64,000 bases of DNA from JAWXBK01 sp040878185 (GTDB lineage Bacteria; Pseudomonadota; Alphaproteobacteria; Dongiales; Dongiaceae). The notes under the pieces were generated by a model, which worked only from the letters and a program-made list of their open reading frames with translations, searched no databases and was not told the origin of the DNA. Shown piece after piece: positions 8,821 through 17,031 of the stretch; the first letter of the stretch is position 1, and every line of letters begins with the position of its first letter. The position numbers and the translations under genes were made by a program. The stretch covers positions 62,001 to 126,000 of the forward strand of contig JBBDMS010000021.1 of assembly GCA_040878185.1 (NCBI GenBank), given 5' to 3'.

Positions 8821-10599
8821 ATGACCGATCGAGACAAAATGAGCAATTCCGCGGAGAATCTCGAATACGGACCGAAATATTTCGGTGCCTTGCGCATCTT
8901 CGCGACGACTCCGCCACTCCGTCAGGTCACGGTGCTGGTCTGCCTTATCGCCGCGACCTTCGCGGAAGGATTTGGCATGGCCGCCATTCTGCCGCTGCTG
9001 TCGATCGCACAGGGCAACGCGGGCGGCGATTCGGCGCTGAACCAGTTGATCACCGGCCTGATCCATTTCATGGGACTGCCGCTCGACCTCGGTGTGGTCG
9101 CCTGTCTCATGGTCGCCGGATTCGTGGTCAAGGCCGCGCTGACGATGTTCGCGATGGGTCATGTCGGATACACGGTGACCAAGGTGACGACGGGGCTGCG
9201 GCTCAAGCTGATCGGGCGTCTGCTCGAAGCGAAATGGAGCTATTTCGCGCATCAGCCGGTCGGCCGGTTCGGCAATGCGATCAGCGGCGAAGCGGCGCGC
9301 GCGGGCGACGCGTATCTCGCGGTCGCAACGCTGATCGCCCTCACCTTCCAGACCATCATGTATCTGATCCTTGCCTATCTGATGTCGTGGAAGCTCGCGC
9401 TTGCCGCAATCGCCCTTGGCGCGGTCATCGTCGTATCGCTCAACTGGCTGATCCGGGTGACAAAGCGCGCCGGCCGGACCCAGACCGCGCGCACCCGAAG
9501 CCTGACCGCGGGCCTGACCGACGCGCTGATCGGATTGAAACCGCTCAAGGCGATGGCACGCAACCTGCGATTCACCACGTTGTTCGACCGCGACGTGAAG
9601 GAGCTGAAGCGAGCTCTGCGCCGTCAGGTGCTGGCACGGAACGCAACCCGCTCCATGCAGGAAGTGATGATCGTCGTGGCGATCGCGGTCGGATTTTATG
9701 GCGCCGTCGAAGTCGCGCATTACCCGGTCGATCAGGTCATCGTCATCGCGCTGCTTCTCATCAAGACCGTGCTCACCTTGGCGCAGTCCCAGCGCACCCT
9801 GCAATCGGTCAATCAATGCGAGAGCGCCTACTGGTCGCTGCACGAGACGATCAAGGAAGCGGAAGCCGCCAAGGAGATATTCGTCGGCACCCGTGAACCG
9901 ACTCTCGAACGCAACATCGAGTTTCACAATGTTGCGTTCTCGTTCGGGACCAAGGATGTGTTGCGCGGCGTGTCGCTCGAGATTCCCGCAGGCCAGGTGA
10001 CGACGGTGACCGGCGGTTCCGGTGCCGGCAAAACAACGACCGCCGATCTCGTGCTCGGCCTCTATATGCCCAAATCCGGCGATATTACCGTCGACGGCGT
10101 GTCGCTCCGCAACATCGATCTCCATAAATGGCGGGCGATGACCGGCTATGTGCCGCAGGAAGTGATCCTCTTTCACGACACGATTTACGCCAACATCGCG
10201 CTCGGCGATCCGGCCTTCGACCCCGAGACGGTGCGCAATGCACTGGAAGCGGCCGGCGCATGGGAGTTCGTCACGGAATTGCCCGATCGGATGGACAGCG
10301 TCGTCGGCGAGCGCGGTACGCTCCTCTCGGGCGGCCAGCGCCAGCGCATTGCGGTCGCCCGTGCGATCGTGCATCGACCCAAGCTGGTCATCCTCGACGA
10401 GGCGACGAGTGCACTCGATCCCGAAACCGAGTTCGCGATCTGCAGCAATCTGAAGTCGCTATCGCGCCGCACGGGCCTCACCATTCTGGCGATCACGCAT
10501 CAGCCGGCCTGGGTCGAGGCGGCGGACCGGCTCTATCGCATCGCCGACGGACGGGTCATCGAGCCCACGCCGCAGAGCGCGGCGATGGCGGCTTCCTGA
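8821..10599 (+). CDS. MsbA-type ABC exporter, fused membrane and ATPase domains
   Basis: The 592-residue half-transporter has an N-terminal six-helix membrane domain (about residues 25-320) and a C-terminal nucleotide-binding domain. Walker A GGSGAGKTT is near 398-406, the signature LLSGGQRQRIAVARA near 500-515, and Walker B LVILDEATSAL near 521-531, with a switch His in ITHQP. It would act as a homodimer in the inner membrane, exporting or flipping a lipid, glycolipid or peptide. It sits between the glycan block and the sphingolipid genes, so a lipid-linked glycan or a ceramide lipid are both possible cargoes. The next gene begins 76 bp downstream. Confidence 0.85.
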   Translation: MTDRDKMSNSAENLEYGPKYFGALRIFATTPPLRQVTVLVCLIAATFAEGFGMAAILPLLSIAQGNAGGDSALNQLITGLIHFMGLPLDLGVVACLMVAGFVVKAALTMFAMGHVGYTVTKVTTGLRLKLIGRLLEAKWSYFAHQPVGRFGNAISGEAARAGDAYLAVATLIALTFQTIMYLILAYLMSWKLALAAIALGAVIVVSLNWLIRVTKRAGRTQTARTRSLTAGLTDALIGLKPLKAMARNLRFTTLFDRDVKELKRALRRQVLARNATRSMQEVMIVVAIAVGFYGAVEVAHYPVDQVIVIALLLIKTVLTLAQSQRTLQSVNQCESAYWSLHETIKEAEAAKEIFVGTREPTLERNIEFHNVAFSFGTKDVLRGVSLEIPAGQVTTVTGGSGAGKTTTADLVLGLYMPKSGDITVDGVSLRNIDLHKWRAMTGYVPQEVILFHDTIYANIALGDPAFDPETVRNALEAAGAWEFVTELPDRMDSVVGERGTLLSGGQRQRIAVARAIVHRPKLVILDEATSALDPETEFAICSNLKSLSRRTGLTILAITHQPAWVEAADRLYRIADGRVIEPTPQSAAMAAS

Positions 10600-10675
10600 G
10601 CCTCGCCTTGTCCCTCGGGAACTCATTTGCTATGAGGCGGCCCGCCTTCTTCCCCCTCATGGACCCCTGCCTGGC

Positions 10676-12445
10676 ATGACGGAACCGAAACCGACTCCGA
10701 CAACCCGCGCCCGTTTGCCATACCGGTGTGCCAATTTCGCGACGCTCGCCGAGGGGCTCGACTACGCCGCGCAGGGCCAATGCGGATTCAATTTCTATTC
10801 GGCACGCGGGCAATTGCTGAGCGCGCTGCCTTATGCCGAGCTGCGCGACCGTGCGATAGCGCTCGCGCGCGGGCTGATCGCGGCGGGGCTCAATCGCGGC
10901 GACCGTGTGCTGATGATCGCCGACACCGACCCCGATTTTATGATCGCGTTCTTCGCCTGCCAGTATGCGGGCCTGTTGCCGGCATCGGCCGCGATCCCGA
11001 CCAGCCTCGGCGGTCGCGAGGCCTATATCGCCTCGCTGCGCCGGCTGCTGCAATCGACCGGCTCGCGGGCCGCGATGGCGCCCGACAGTCTGATCGAATA
11101 TCTGCGCGAGGCCGCCGACGGTCTCGATCTGCCGCTGGTCGGCGGGCCGCAGGATTTCTACAACCTCGCCCCGCGCGACGCGGCGTTGCGAACCTGGCAG
11201 AAGGACGAGCGCTGCTATCTGCAGTTCTCGTCGGGCAGTACGCGCTTTCCCCTCGGGATCGACATTTCCCAGCGCGTGCTGATGGCGAATGCCTATGCGA
11301 TCGCGACCTACGGGCTCGAGATCGGCGCCGAGGATCGCTGTACGAGCTGGCTGCCGCTGTATCACGATATGGGACTGGTCGGTTTTGCGCTGGTGCCCAT
11401 GCTGACACAGATGTCGGTCGACTACCTCGCTACGCGCGATTTCGCACGCCGGCCGCTGATGTGGCCGACGCTCATCACGATGAACGGCGGGACGCTCTCT
11501 TACAGCCCGAGCTTCGGCTACGACCTCGCCGCGCGGCGCCTCCATGACGGCAATCTGCGGGTCGAGGGTATCGATCTCAGCCGCTGGCGCGGTGCCGGGA
11601 TCGGCGGCGACATGATCCAGCCGAAAGTGCTCGAACGCTTTGCCGATATTTTTGGTCCCTACGGCTTCCGCCGCGAGGCCTTCGTGCCGAGCTACGGCAT
11701 GGCGGAAACCGCGCTTGCGATTTCGTTCGCGCCGCTCGACACCGGCGTCGAGATCGATCGCGTCGACCGGCAGCGTCTTGCCGAGCGCGGCGAGGCGGTT
11801 ACGGCACCGGCCGATGCCTCGAACGCGCGGGATTTCGTACTCTGCGGCAAGCCGCTCGGCGGCCACAGGATCGAAGTGCGCGACGAGACCGGACGCGCCT
11901 TGCCTGAACGCAAGCTCGGCCGCGTGTTCGTCAGCGGCCCCAGCATCATGGTCGGTTATTTCGAGGAGCCCGAGGCGACGGCCGCGGTGCTGCAGCCCGA
12001 TGGCTGGCTCGATACCGGCGATCTCGGATACCTGACCGGCGGCCAGATCGTGATCACCGGCCGCAGCAAGGATCTCATCATCATCAACGGTCGCAATATC
12101 TGGCCGCAGGATCTCGAATGGTCGGTCGAGGACGGGCTGGGCCTGCGCCGCGGCGATACGGCAGCGTTTGCGTTCGAGGGCGATGACGGCAGCGAGCGCG
12201 TGATGATGCTGGTGCAATGCCGCGTGCCCGACGACGAGCGCCGTCAGCAGCTTGCGCGCGACGTCGCCGCCATCCTGCAACGCAGCCACGCGGTCGAGGC
12301 GGGCGTTTCGCTGGTGCCGCCGCACGGACTGCCGCAGACCTCGTCGGGCAAACTGAGCCGCACCCGGGCCAAGGCGAACTGGCTGTCCGGCCTCTACCAG
12401 GCGGGCCCCGACGGGATGCGAAAGACCGCCTCCGGGGCAAGCTGA
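10676..12445 (+). CDS. Fatty-acyl-AMP ligase / acyl-ACP synthetase-like enzyme
   Basis: The 589-residue adenylate-forming enzyme activates a fatty acid as acyl-AMP and would load it onto an acyl carrier protein. Visible motifs are LQFSSGSTRFPLG (181-193, the ATP-binding loop), SWLPLYHDMGLVG (224-236), PSYGMAET (near 338), TGDLGY (near 446) and the C-terminal lysine in SSGKLSRTRAK (near 556). WLPLYHDMGL and YSPSFGYDLAARR are typical of fatty-acyl-AMP ligases rather than acyl-CoA ligases. In the Caulobacter ceramide locus a comparable ligase loads the ACP used by serine palmitoyltransferase. Here it is followed after 3 bp by the reductase and then by the ACP and serine palmitoyltransferase, supporting the same job. 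Confidence 0.85.
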   Translation: MTEPKPTPTTRARLPYRCANFATLAEGLDYAAQGQCGFNFYSARGQLLSALPYAELRDRAIALARGLIAAGLNRGDRVLMIADTDPDFMIAFFACQYAGLLPASAAIPTSLGGREAYIASLRRLLQSTGSRAAMAPDSLIEYLREAADGLDLPLVGGPQDFYNLAPRDAALRTWQKDERCYLQFSSGSTRFPLGIDISQRVLMANAYAIATYGLEIGAEDRCTSWLPLYHDMGLVGFALVPMLTQMSVDYLATRDFARRPLMWPTLITMNGGTLSYSPSFGYDLAARRLHDGNLRVEGIDLSRWRGAGIGGDMIQPKVLERFADIFGPYGFRREAFVPSYGMAETALAISFAPLDTGVEIDRVDRQRLAERGEAVTAPADASNARDFVLCGKPLGGHRIEVRDETGRALPERKLGRVFVSGPSIMVGYFEEPEATAAVLQPDGWLDTGDLGYLTGGQIVITGRSKDLIIINGRNIWPQDLEWSVEDGLGLRRGDTAAFAFEGDDGSERVMMLVQCRVPDDERRQQLARDVAAILQRSHAVEAGVSLVPPHGLPQTSSGKLSRTRAKANWLSGLYQAGPDGMRKTASGAS

Positions 12446-12448
12446 TCC

Positions 12449-13399
12449 ATGGCCCGACTGGTCGCCGTAACGGGTGCGACCGGGTTTGTCGGCGGCCATG
12501 TCGCTCGTGCCTTCACCGATGCCGGCTGGCGTGTGCGTATTCTCGCGCGGCGCATTCCGCTCAGCCCGCAGCTCGCCGATCTGACCCCCGACCTCGTCCC
12601 CGGCTCGCTCGAAGACGAAGATGCGCTGCGGGCTCTGGTGCGCGGTGCCGATGCGATCGTCCACGCGGCGGGCTCGGTCAAGGCCCTCGATGCCGCCTCG
12701 TTCCATCGCGACAACGCGGACGGCACCGCGCGGATGGTTGCGGCGGCGCACGCTGCTGCGCCGGAAGCAAGATTCCTGCTGATCTCGTCGCTATCGGCGC
12801 GCGAACCGGCCTTGTCGCCCTATGCGGCGAGCAAGCGCGCGGGTGAACGGGCGCTCGAAACCGGCGGCGCCAGTCTCGACTGGACGATCCTGCGACCGCC
12901 CGTGGTGTACGGGCCGGGCGACCGGGAAATGCTGCCGTTCTTCCGCATGGCGGCCAACGGCATGTTGGCGGCACCGGACAATGGCGCCGCCCGTCTTTCG
13001 CTCATCCATGCCGCCGATCTGGCACGAGCCTGCGTCGCGATCGTCGAGCGCCGCGAGTGGCGGCACGCAACGATCGAGATCGACGATGGCCATCCCCGCG
13101 GCTATGGCTGGCCGGACATTGCGGACGCTCTCGCCGCCGCTGTCGGCCGGCCGGTTCGGCTGCGGCGGTTACCGCGCTGGCTGTTCGACGCGGTCGCCAC
13201 CGTGAGCGCCGGCTGGGCCGAAATGACAAAATTGCCGGCCATGGTGACGCCCGGCAAGGTTCGCGAGCTGTTTCATCCGGACTGGATTTCCCGCGTGCCC
13301 GAATTTCCGCAAAATCTGGGCTGGTTGCCGCAATTCACTGTTAACAAAGGTTTTTCTGTGACGGCGGCGGCGTATCGCGGGCTCGGTCTGCTGCGATGA
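12449..13399 (+). CDS. NAD-dependent epimerase/dehydratase-family reductase, probable ceramide reductase (CerR-like)
   Basis: This 316-residue extended short-chain dehydrogenase has the nucleotide-binding motif TGATGFVGGHV (8-18) and the catalytic Tyr-x3-Lys in YAASK (near 125-129). It starts 3 bp after the acyl-AMP ligase, so the two are translationally linked. In Caulobacter an epimerase-like enzyme, CerR, reduces the keto group of the acylated sphingoid base, and its gene lies beside spt. The same linkage here supports that role, although motif alone cannot separate it from other reductases of the family. The C-terminus carries NLGWLPQFTVNKGF followed by a short tail. Confidence 0.75.
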   Translation: MARLVAVTGATGFVGGHVARAFTDAGWRVRILARRIPLSPQLADLTPDLVPGSLEDEDALRALVRGADAIVHAAGSVKALDAASFHRDNADGTARMVAAAHAAAPEARFLLISSLSAREPALSPYAASKRAGERALETGGASLDWTILRPPVVYGPGDREMLPFFRMAANGMLAAPDNGAARLSLIHAADLARACVAIVERREWRHATIEIDDGHPRGYGWPDIADALAAAVGRPVRLRRLPRWLFDAVATVSAGWAEMTKLPAMVTPGKVRELFHPDWISRVPEFPQNLGWLPQFTVNKGFSVTAAAYRGLGLLR

Positions 13400-13405
13400 A
13401 TCGAG

Positions 13406-13424
13406 TTGTAACAAAGGGTTACAA
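13406..13424. repeat. Perfect inverted repeat TTGTAAC-N5-GTTACAA
   Basis: TTGTAAC at 13406-13412 is mirrored by GTTACAA at 13418-13424 around a 5-base spacer, immediately after the reductase stop codon and upstream of the ACP gene. It is followed by an AT-rich stretch, TTCTTTATTTCACTAA. It could be a regulator-binding site for the ACP-spt unit or a weak terminator. The stem is only 7 bp and there is no clean T-run, so I favour an operator, with low certainty. Confidence 0.4.
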
Positions 13425-13535
13425 TTCTTTATTTCACTAAACCCCTGACCTAATTGGAATCTACGGCTGTCCAGGCCACGACGCGCGTCGCGGTATTTGG
13501 ATTCGTGGAGCGATCGAGTCGAGGCAGCGTTGAGA

Positions 13536-13787
13536 ATGGAAGTGGCCGAGTCTGGAACGTTCGAGCGGGTCGTGGAAGTTTTGCGACCGTTCCGGAAGAA
13601 CGAGACCCCGATCGGACGGGGCAGCGATCTGGCCGACGATCTTCGCCTCGACTCGCTGGCGGTGATGGACCTGATGATGGAACTCGAGGAACGGTTCGAC
13701 ATCACCATCCCATTGAATGCCGTTCCGGAAATCCGGACGGTCGGCGATCTGGCCGATTTCGTCGCAAAGCAGAAGGCAGAGGGATAA
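13536..13787 (+). CDS. Acyl carrier protein (sphingolipid-pathway ACP)
   Basis: The 83-residue protein is an acyl carrier protein: the phosphopantetheine attachment serine is Ser 40 in the motif DDLRLDSLAVMDLMMELEE, followed by the typical FDITIP and TVGDLADFV. It would present an acyl chain to serine palmitoyltransferase, whose gene begins 4 bp downstream. The ATG at 13536 gives the normal ACP length; a TTG at 13497 would add 13 residues and cannot be excluded. It is not the housekeeping AcpP by context, since no fatty-acid synthesis genes are adjacent. In Caulobacter a dedicated ACP next to spt is required for ceramide synthesis. Confidence 0.85.
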   Translation: MEVAESGTFERVVEVLRPFRKNETPIGRGSDLADDLRLDSLAVMDLMMELEERFDITIPLNAVPEIRTVGDLADFVAKQKAEG

Positions 13788-13791
13788 GACG

Positions 13792-15009
13792 ATGGGTTTG
13801 TTCGACCGGTTCAAGGGCCTGAAGGCCGCCCATAGCGCCGCAAAGTCCTGCGGCGACGATCCATTTGCCATTCGCATGGACGAAGTGCTCTCGCCGACCG
13901 AAGCGATGATCGAAGGCCGGCACACCATCCTCGCCGGCACCAACAATTACCTCGGCCTCACCTTCGAGCCGTCCTGCGTCGCCGCCTCGGCCGAGGCGGT
14001 GCGCACGCACGGCACCGGCACCACCGGTTCGCGCGTCGCCAACGGCTCCTATGCCGGGCACAAGGCGCTTGAGGATTCGATTGCCGATTTCTTCGGTCGC
14101 AAGCACGCCATGGTTTTCACCACGGGCTACCAGGCCAATCTCGGCATCATCGCCACATTGGCCGGCCCACAGGACTATCTGATCATCGATTCCGACTCGC
14201 ATGCGAGCATCTACGATGCGACGCGGCTGAGCAGCGCCACCGTTCTGCGCTTCAAGCATAACGATCCGGACGATCTCGACCGCCGCCTCTCGAAGCTCGG
14301 CAACGAGGCGGTCAACAAAGTGATCGTCGTCGAGGGTATCTACAGCATGCGCGGCGATATCGCGCCGCTGGCCGAGTTCGCGGCGGTGAAGCGCAAGCAT
14401 GGCGCCTATCTCGTCGTCGACGAGGCGCATTCGATGGGCGTCATGGGCGATACCGGTCGCGGTGCGGCAGAGTTCTACGGCGTCGAGGCCGATGTCGATT
14501 TCATCGTCGGCACGTTCTCTAAGAGCCTGGGCGCGATCGGCGGCTATTGCGTCTCCGATCATCCGGAGTTCGATATCCTGCGCGTCGCCTGCCGGCCCTA
14601 CATGTTCACGGCCTCGCTGCCGCCGTCGATCGTGGCCTCGGTCGCGGCCTCGCTCGAAGTGATGAAGGAGCGGCCGACATTGCGCGACAATCTCTGGGCC
14701 AATGTGAACCAGCTTTACGGCACGCTGCAGCGGCGTGGGTTCGTGCTCGGGCCGCACAAGAGCCCCGTCGTGGCGGTGCATCTGCCCGATCCGGCCAGTG
14801 CGATCCAGGTCTGGCACGAGCTGCTGCTGGCCGGCGTCTATGTGAACCTGACATTGCCGCCGGCGACGCCGAACAATATAGCGCTGCTTCGCTGTAGCGT
14901 CTGTGCGGCGCATACGAGCGAGCAGCTTGCCGTCGTTGCGGACCGTCTGACCGAGATCGCCGAACGGCATGGCGTGATCGGCAGCATGCGCATGGCCGCC
15001 GCCGGCTGA
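13792..15009 (+). CDS. spt: Serine palmitoyltransferase (alpha-oxoamine synthase family)
   Basis: The 405-residue PLP enzyme belongs to the alpha-oxoamine synthases and would condense L-serine with an acyl thioester to give 3-ketosphinganine, the first step of sphingolipid synthesis. Seen here are GTGTTGSRVANGS near the N-terminus, DSDSHASIYDA (His near 137, stacking on PLP), VVDEAHSMGVMGDTGRG (Asp near 210) and the Schiff-base lysine at about 244 in GTFSKSLGAIGGYC. Close relatives are KBL and BioF; the ACP and ceramide-type genes on either side favour serine palmitoyltransferase. The ATG at 13792 lies 4 bp after the ACP stop. An open frame from 13717 would overlap the ACP gene. Confidence 0.88.
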   Translation: MGLFDRFKGLKAAHSAAKSCGDDPFAIRMDEVLSPTEAMIEGRHTILAGTNNYLGLTFEPSCVAASAEAVRTHGTGTTGSRVANGSYAGHKALEDSIADFFGRKHAMVFTTGYQANLGIIATLAGPQDYLIIDSDSHASIYDATRLSSATVLRFKHNDPDDLDRRLSKLGNEAVNKVIVVEGIYSMRGDIAPLAEFAAVKRKHGAYLVVDEAHSMGVMGDTGRGAAEFYGVEADVDFIVGTFSKSLGAIGGYCVSDHPEFDILRVACRPYMFTASLPPSIVASVAASLEVMKERPTLRDNLWANVNQLYGTLQRRGFVLGPHKSPVVAVHLPDPASAIQVWHELLLAGVYVNLTLPPATPNNIALLRCSVCAAHTSEQLAVVADRLTEIAERHGVIGSMRMAAAG

Positions 15010-15038
15010 CGGCACGCTCACCACTGTTCGATAAGCAG

Positions 15039-15063
15039 ACGGCCGCCTCCGGGCGGCCGTTTC
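15039..15063. terminator. Bidirectional hairpin terminator between convergent genes
   Basis: ACGGCCGCC (15039-15047) pairs perfectly with GGCGGCCGT (15052-15060) across a 4-base loop, followed by TT and preceded by a short A/T-containing stretch. It lies between the stop of serine palmitoyltransferase and the end of the convergent minus-strand gene. The T-run is short, so termination may be only partial in either direction. Confidence 0.6.
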
Positions 15064-15091
15064 GCGTTCCGCCCGCGTCGGAACGCCGTGG

Positions 15092-16048
15092 TCAGCGGAA
15101 GGCGCCGGCGCGGTAGAAGCGCCACAGCAATATCGGCGCCGCGAGGATCGGGTGGCGTCGCTCCCAGGGGCTCACCGGCGGCCGCACGGCGGCATGGCGC
15201 TCGACCTTCCAGAGCGCGTAATCGACCGCGCCGTCGACCGTAAAGACCGCCTTGATGAGACGCAGCAGGTTCAGGCTCTTGCCCGCGACACGCCGGCGGA
15301 TCCACGCGCGACGGCCGGCTTTGCGCGCCGATGCATCGAGCGGATTGCGATAGAATCCGACATCGTGGGCAAAGGCGGCGTCGCCTAACGTTGCCGCCGT
15401 CAGCGCCTCATAGCGGTCGCGATCCGCCGCGACGATCAGGATGGCACGATCGCGGCCCCGTTCGCTGCGCAACTCGGCGCCATAGGTCGCGCGAAATCCC
15501 GTCTCCCACAGCCGTTCAGCGGTGAAGCGGTCGCCGACCAGTGGAAGGCTCGCCGCCACAAACGTTTCCACCGCATCGGCACAGGCGGCTTCGAACGCCC
15601 TTCCCACGGCCTCGTCCCGTGTGACAACAAGCCGTGCCGGCTGTGCGAACCGGGCCCAGAGCGCGCTGGTCTTGCTTCGCGGCCCGCATCCGCGCGCGAA
15701 CTGCGCCAGCGAGATCACGGCATATTTGGCGCGCAGAGGCACGCCATTGATGATCGTTTCGACAAAGAACACGTTCGGCGGCAGAAGGCGATTGAAACGC
15801 GCGATCCAGGGTCGGTCGGGATAGGCGCTGCGGTAATCGTCCACCAGCAGATAGAAGTCGAGCAGGCTGTCGGGACTCGAGAGTGCTGCTTCGCCGCTGC
15901 GCAGGCAGGAGCCGTAGAACAGAACGGCCGCACTGCCGCTTCCATGTCGCTGCATCACCTGCGTCGCGAGGTCGCGCACCAATGCCGGAACCGGAAGCGC
16001 CAGTTCGTCGCGTACGATGGCCGAAACCTGCTGCATCGCCTGCTGCAT
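15092..16048 (-). CDS. Tam41/Mmp37-like lipid cytidylyltransferase, candidate CDP-ceramide synthase
   Basis: This 318-residue protein resembles Tam41, the mitochondrial enzyme that makes CDP-diacylglycerol from phosphatidate and CTP. It has the nucleotidyltransferase pattern FYGSCLR (44-50) followed by LLDFYLLVDDY (62-72), as in Tam41 YGSGVF and MIDF. Then come KYAVIS (108-113), LWARFAQPARLV (130-141; Tam41 has LYxAGRLQKPV) and later ATYGAELR with an ILIVA strand, matching the conserved SYTGDFRM region. These comparisons are from memory. It is the third gene of a minus-strand unit after a CDP-alcohol phosphatidyltransferase and a lipid kinase, so ceramide-1-phosphate is the likely substrate. 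The ordinary CdsA is a membrane protein; this one is soluble apart from an amphipathic C-terminus. Confidence 0.65.
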   Translation of the reverse strand: MQQAMQQVSAIVRDELALPVPALVRDLATQVMQRHGSGSAAVLFYGSCLRSGEAALSSPDSLLDFYLLVDDYRSAYPDRPWIARFNRLLPPNVFFVETIINGVPLRAKYAVISLAQFARGCGPRSKTSALWARFAQPARLVVTRDEAVGRAFEAACADAVETFVAASLPLVGDRFTAERLWETGFRATYGAELRSERGRDRAILIVAADRDRYEALTAATLGDAAFAHDVGFYRNPLDASARKAGRRAWIRRRVAGKSLNLLRLIKAVFTVDGAVDYALWKVERHAAVRPPVSPWERRHPILAAPILLWRFYRAGAFR

Positions 16049-16071
16049 CGAAGGTCTTTCCGACGGGTCGG

Positions 16072-17031
16072 TCAGAGCCGCGCGAAGGTCAACGCATGCC
16101 CGCTTTCAACGATGATCGGCTCGCCCGGCACCGGATCGATCCGCTCACCGTCGAACAACAAAGGCGCGTCGGCCTCGATGGCGAGGCGAACGACGCGGCC
16201 GCTACGATAGCCTGCATCCTTCATCCAGTCGCGCGGCGTCCCGCGGATCAGCGGCAAAAGGGCCGAAAGGAAGCGGCGCGGCGGGCTCTGAACCCATGTC
16301 CATCGAATCGGCGCCTCGCCGGCGCCCCAGAACGGATCGGCCCCGAGAATGAGGCCCGGCAAGGTTGTCGCGAGAAAGAGATAGCACTCACCGCTGGCTA
16401 TCTCCGCATTGTCACCGACCAACCGAATGCGTGTTCCCTGTTTTCGCCCGGCAAAAACGGTGTGCACGATCAGCATGAACGCCGCCGCTGCAGCCGCGGT
16501 CGACTGGGCAAAACCGACCGGGTGAACGCGCCGGCGCGCCAGCTGCGTCGTATTGTAAAACGCAGCGCCGCCGAGCAGCAGACCGTACTGGATATCGGCA
16601 TTCGCCCCGGCCCGAACCGACAGGACCGGATGCGTCAGCAGATCGAGCGGACGCCCTGCATCGCGCCGCTGCAACAGCGCCGTGAGCCCGAAATCGGGCT
16701 TGCCTGGAATACCGAGCCGATGACCGGTGACGTTCGTCATGCCGCCGGCCAGCACGGCGAGAGGCGGCGTGATGGCAAAGGGATTACGGCCGATCAGTGC
16801 CGTCATCGTTGCCTGCACGGTGCCATCGCCACCGGAAACCGCCAGCAAGGTCGCGCCAGCCGCGGCGAATTCGTCCAGCACCGCCGGAATGTCTCCAATA
16901 TGCTCGATCTCGCGCGTCAGCACGCGCTGCGCCGGGCGATAGACCGCGCGCACGCGCTCGAGCCGCTCGCGGTTGCGCCGGCTGCGCGGGTTGACGATCA
17001 GCCCGATCGGACCGCTGAAGACGCCGTTCAT
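16072..17031 (-). CDS. Diacylglycerol/sphingosine kinase-family lipid kinase, candidate ceramide kinase
   Basis: The 319-residue protein has the DAGK catalytic domain: IVNPRSRRN at residues 12-20 and the ATP-binding SGGDGTVQATM at 66-76. It would phosphorylate a lipid hydroxyl. The ATG at 17031 overlaps the TGA of the upstream phosphatidyltransferase (ATGA at 17028-17031), so the two are translationally coupled; the longer open frame to 17673 is inside that gene. In Caulobacter a DAGK-family ceramide kinase (CpgB) is encoded in the sphingolipid locus, and the context here is the same. Ceramide is therefore the favoured substrate, with diacylglycerol or the sphingoid base as alternatives. Confidence 0.75.
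   Translation of the reverse strand: MNGVFSGPIGLIVNPRSRRNRERLERVRAVYRPAQRVLTREIEHIGDIPAVLDEFAAAGATLLAVSGGDGTVQATMTALIGRNPFAITPPLAVLAGGMTNVTGHRLGIPGKPDFGLTALLQRRDAGRPLDLLTHPVLSVRAGANADIQYGLLLGGAAFYNTTQLARRRVHPVGFAQSTAAAAAAFMLIVHTVFAGRKQGTRIRLVGDNAEIASGECYLFLATTLPGLILGADPFWGAGEAPIRWTWVQSPPRRFLSALLPLIRGTPRDWMKDAGYRSGRVVRLAIEADAPLLFDGERIDPVPGEPIIVESGHALTFARL

Noticed and set aside
10556..12751. A 731-residue minus-strand open frame spanning the acyl-AMP ligase
   Set aside because: Long antisense frames are common in GC-rich genes. The plus-strand ligase has complete motifs, and this frame has none.
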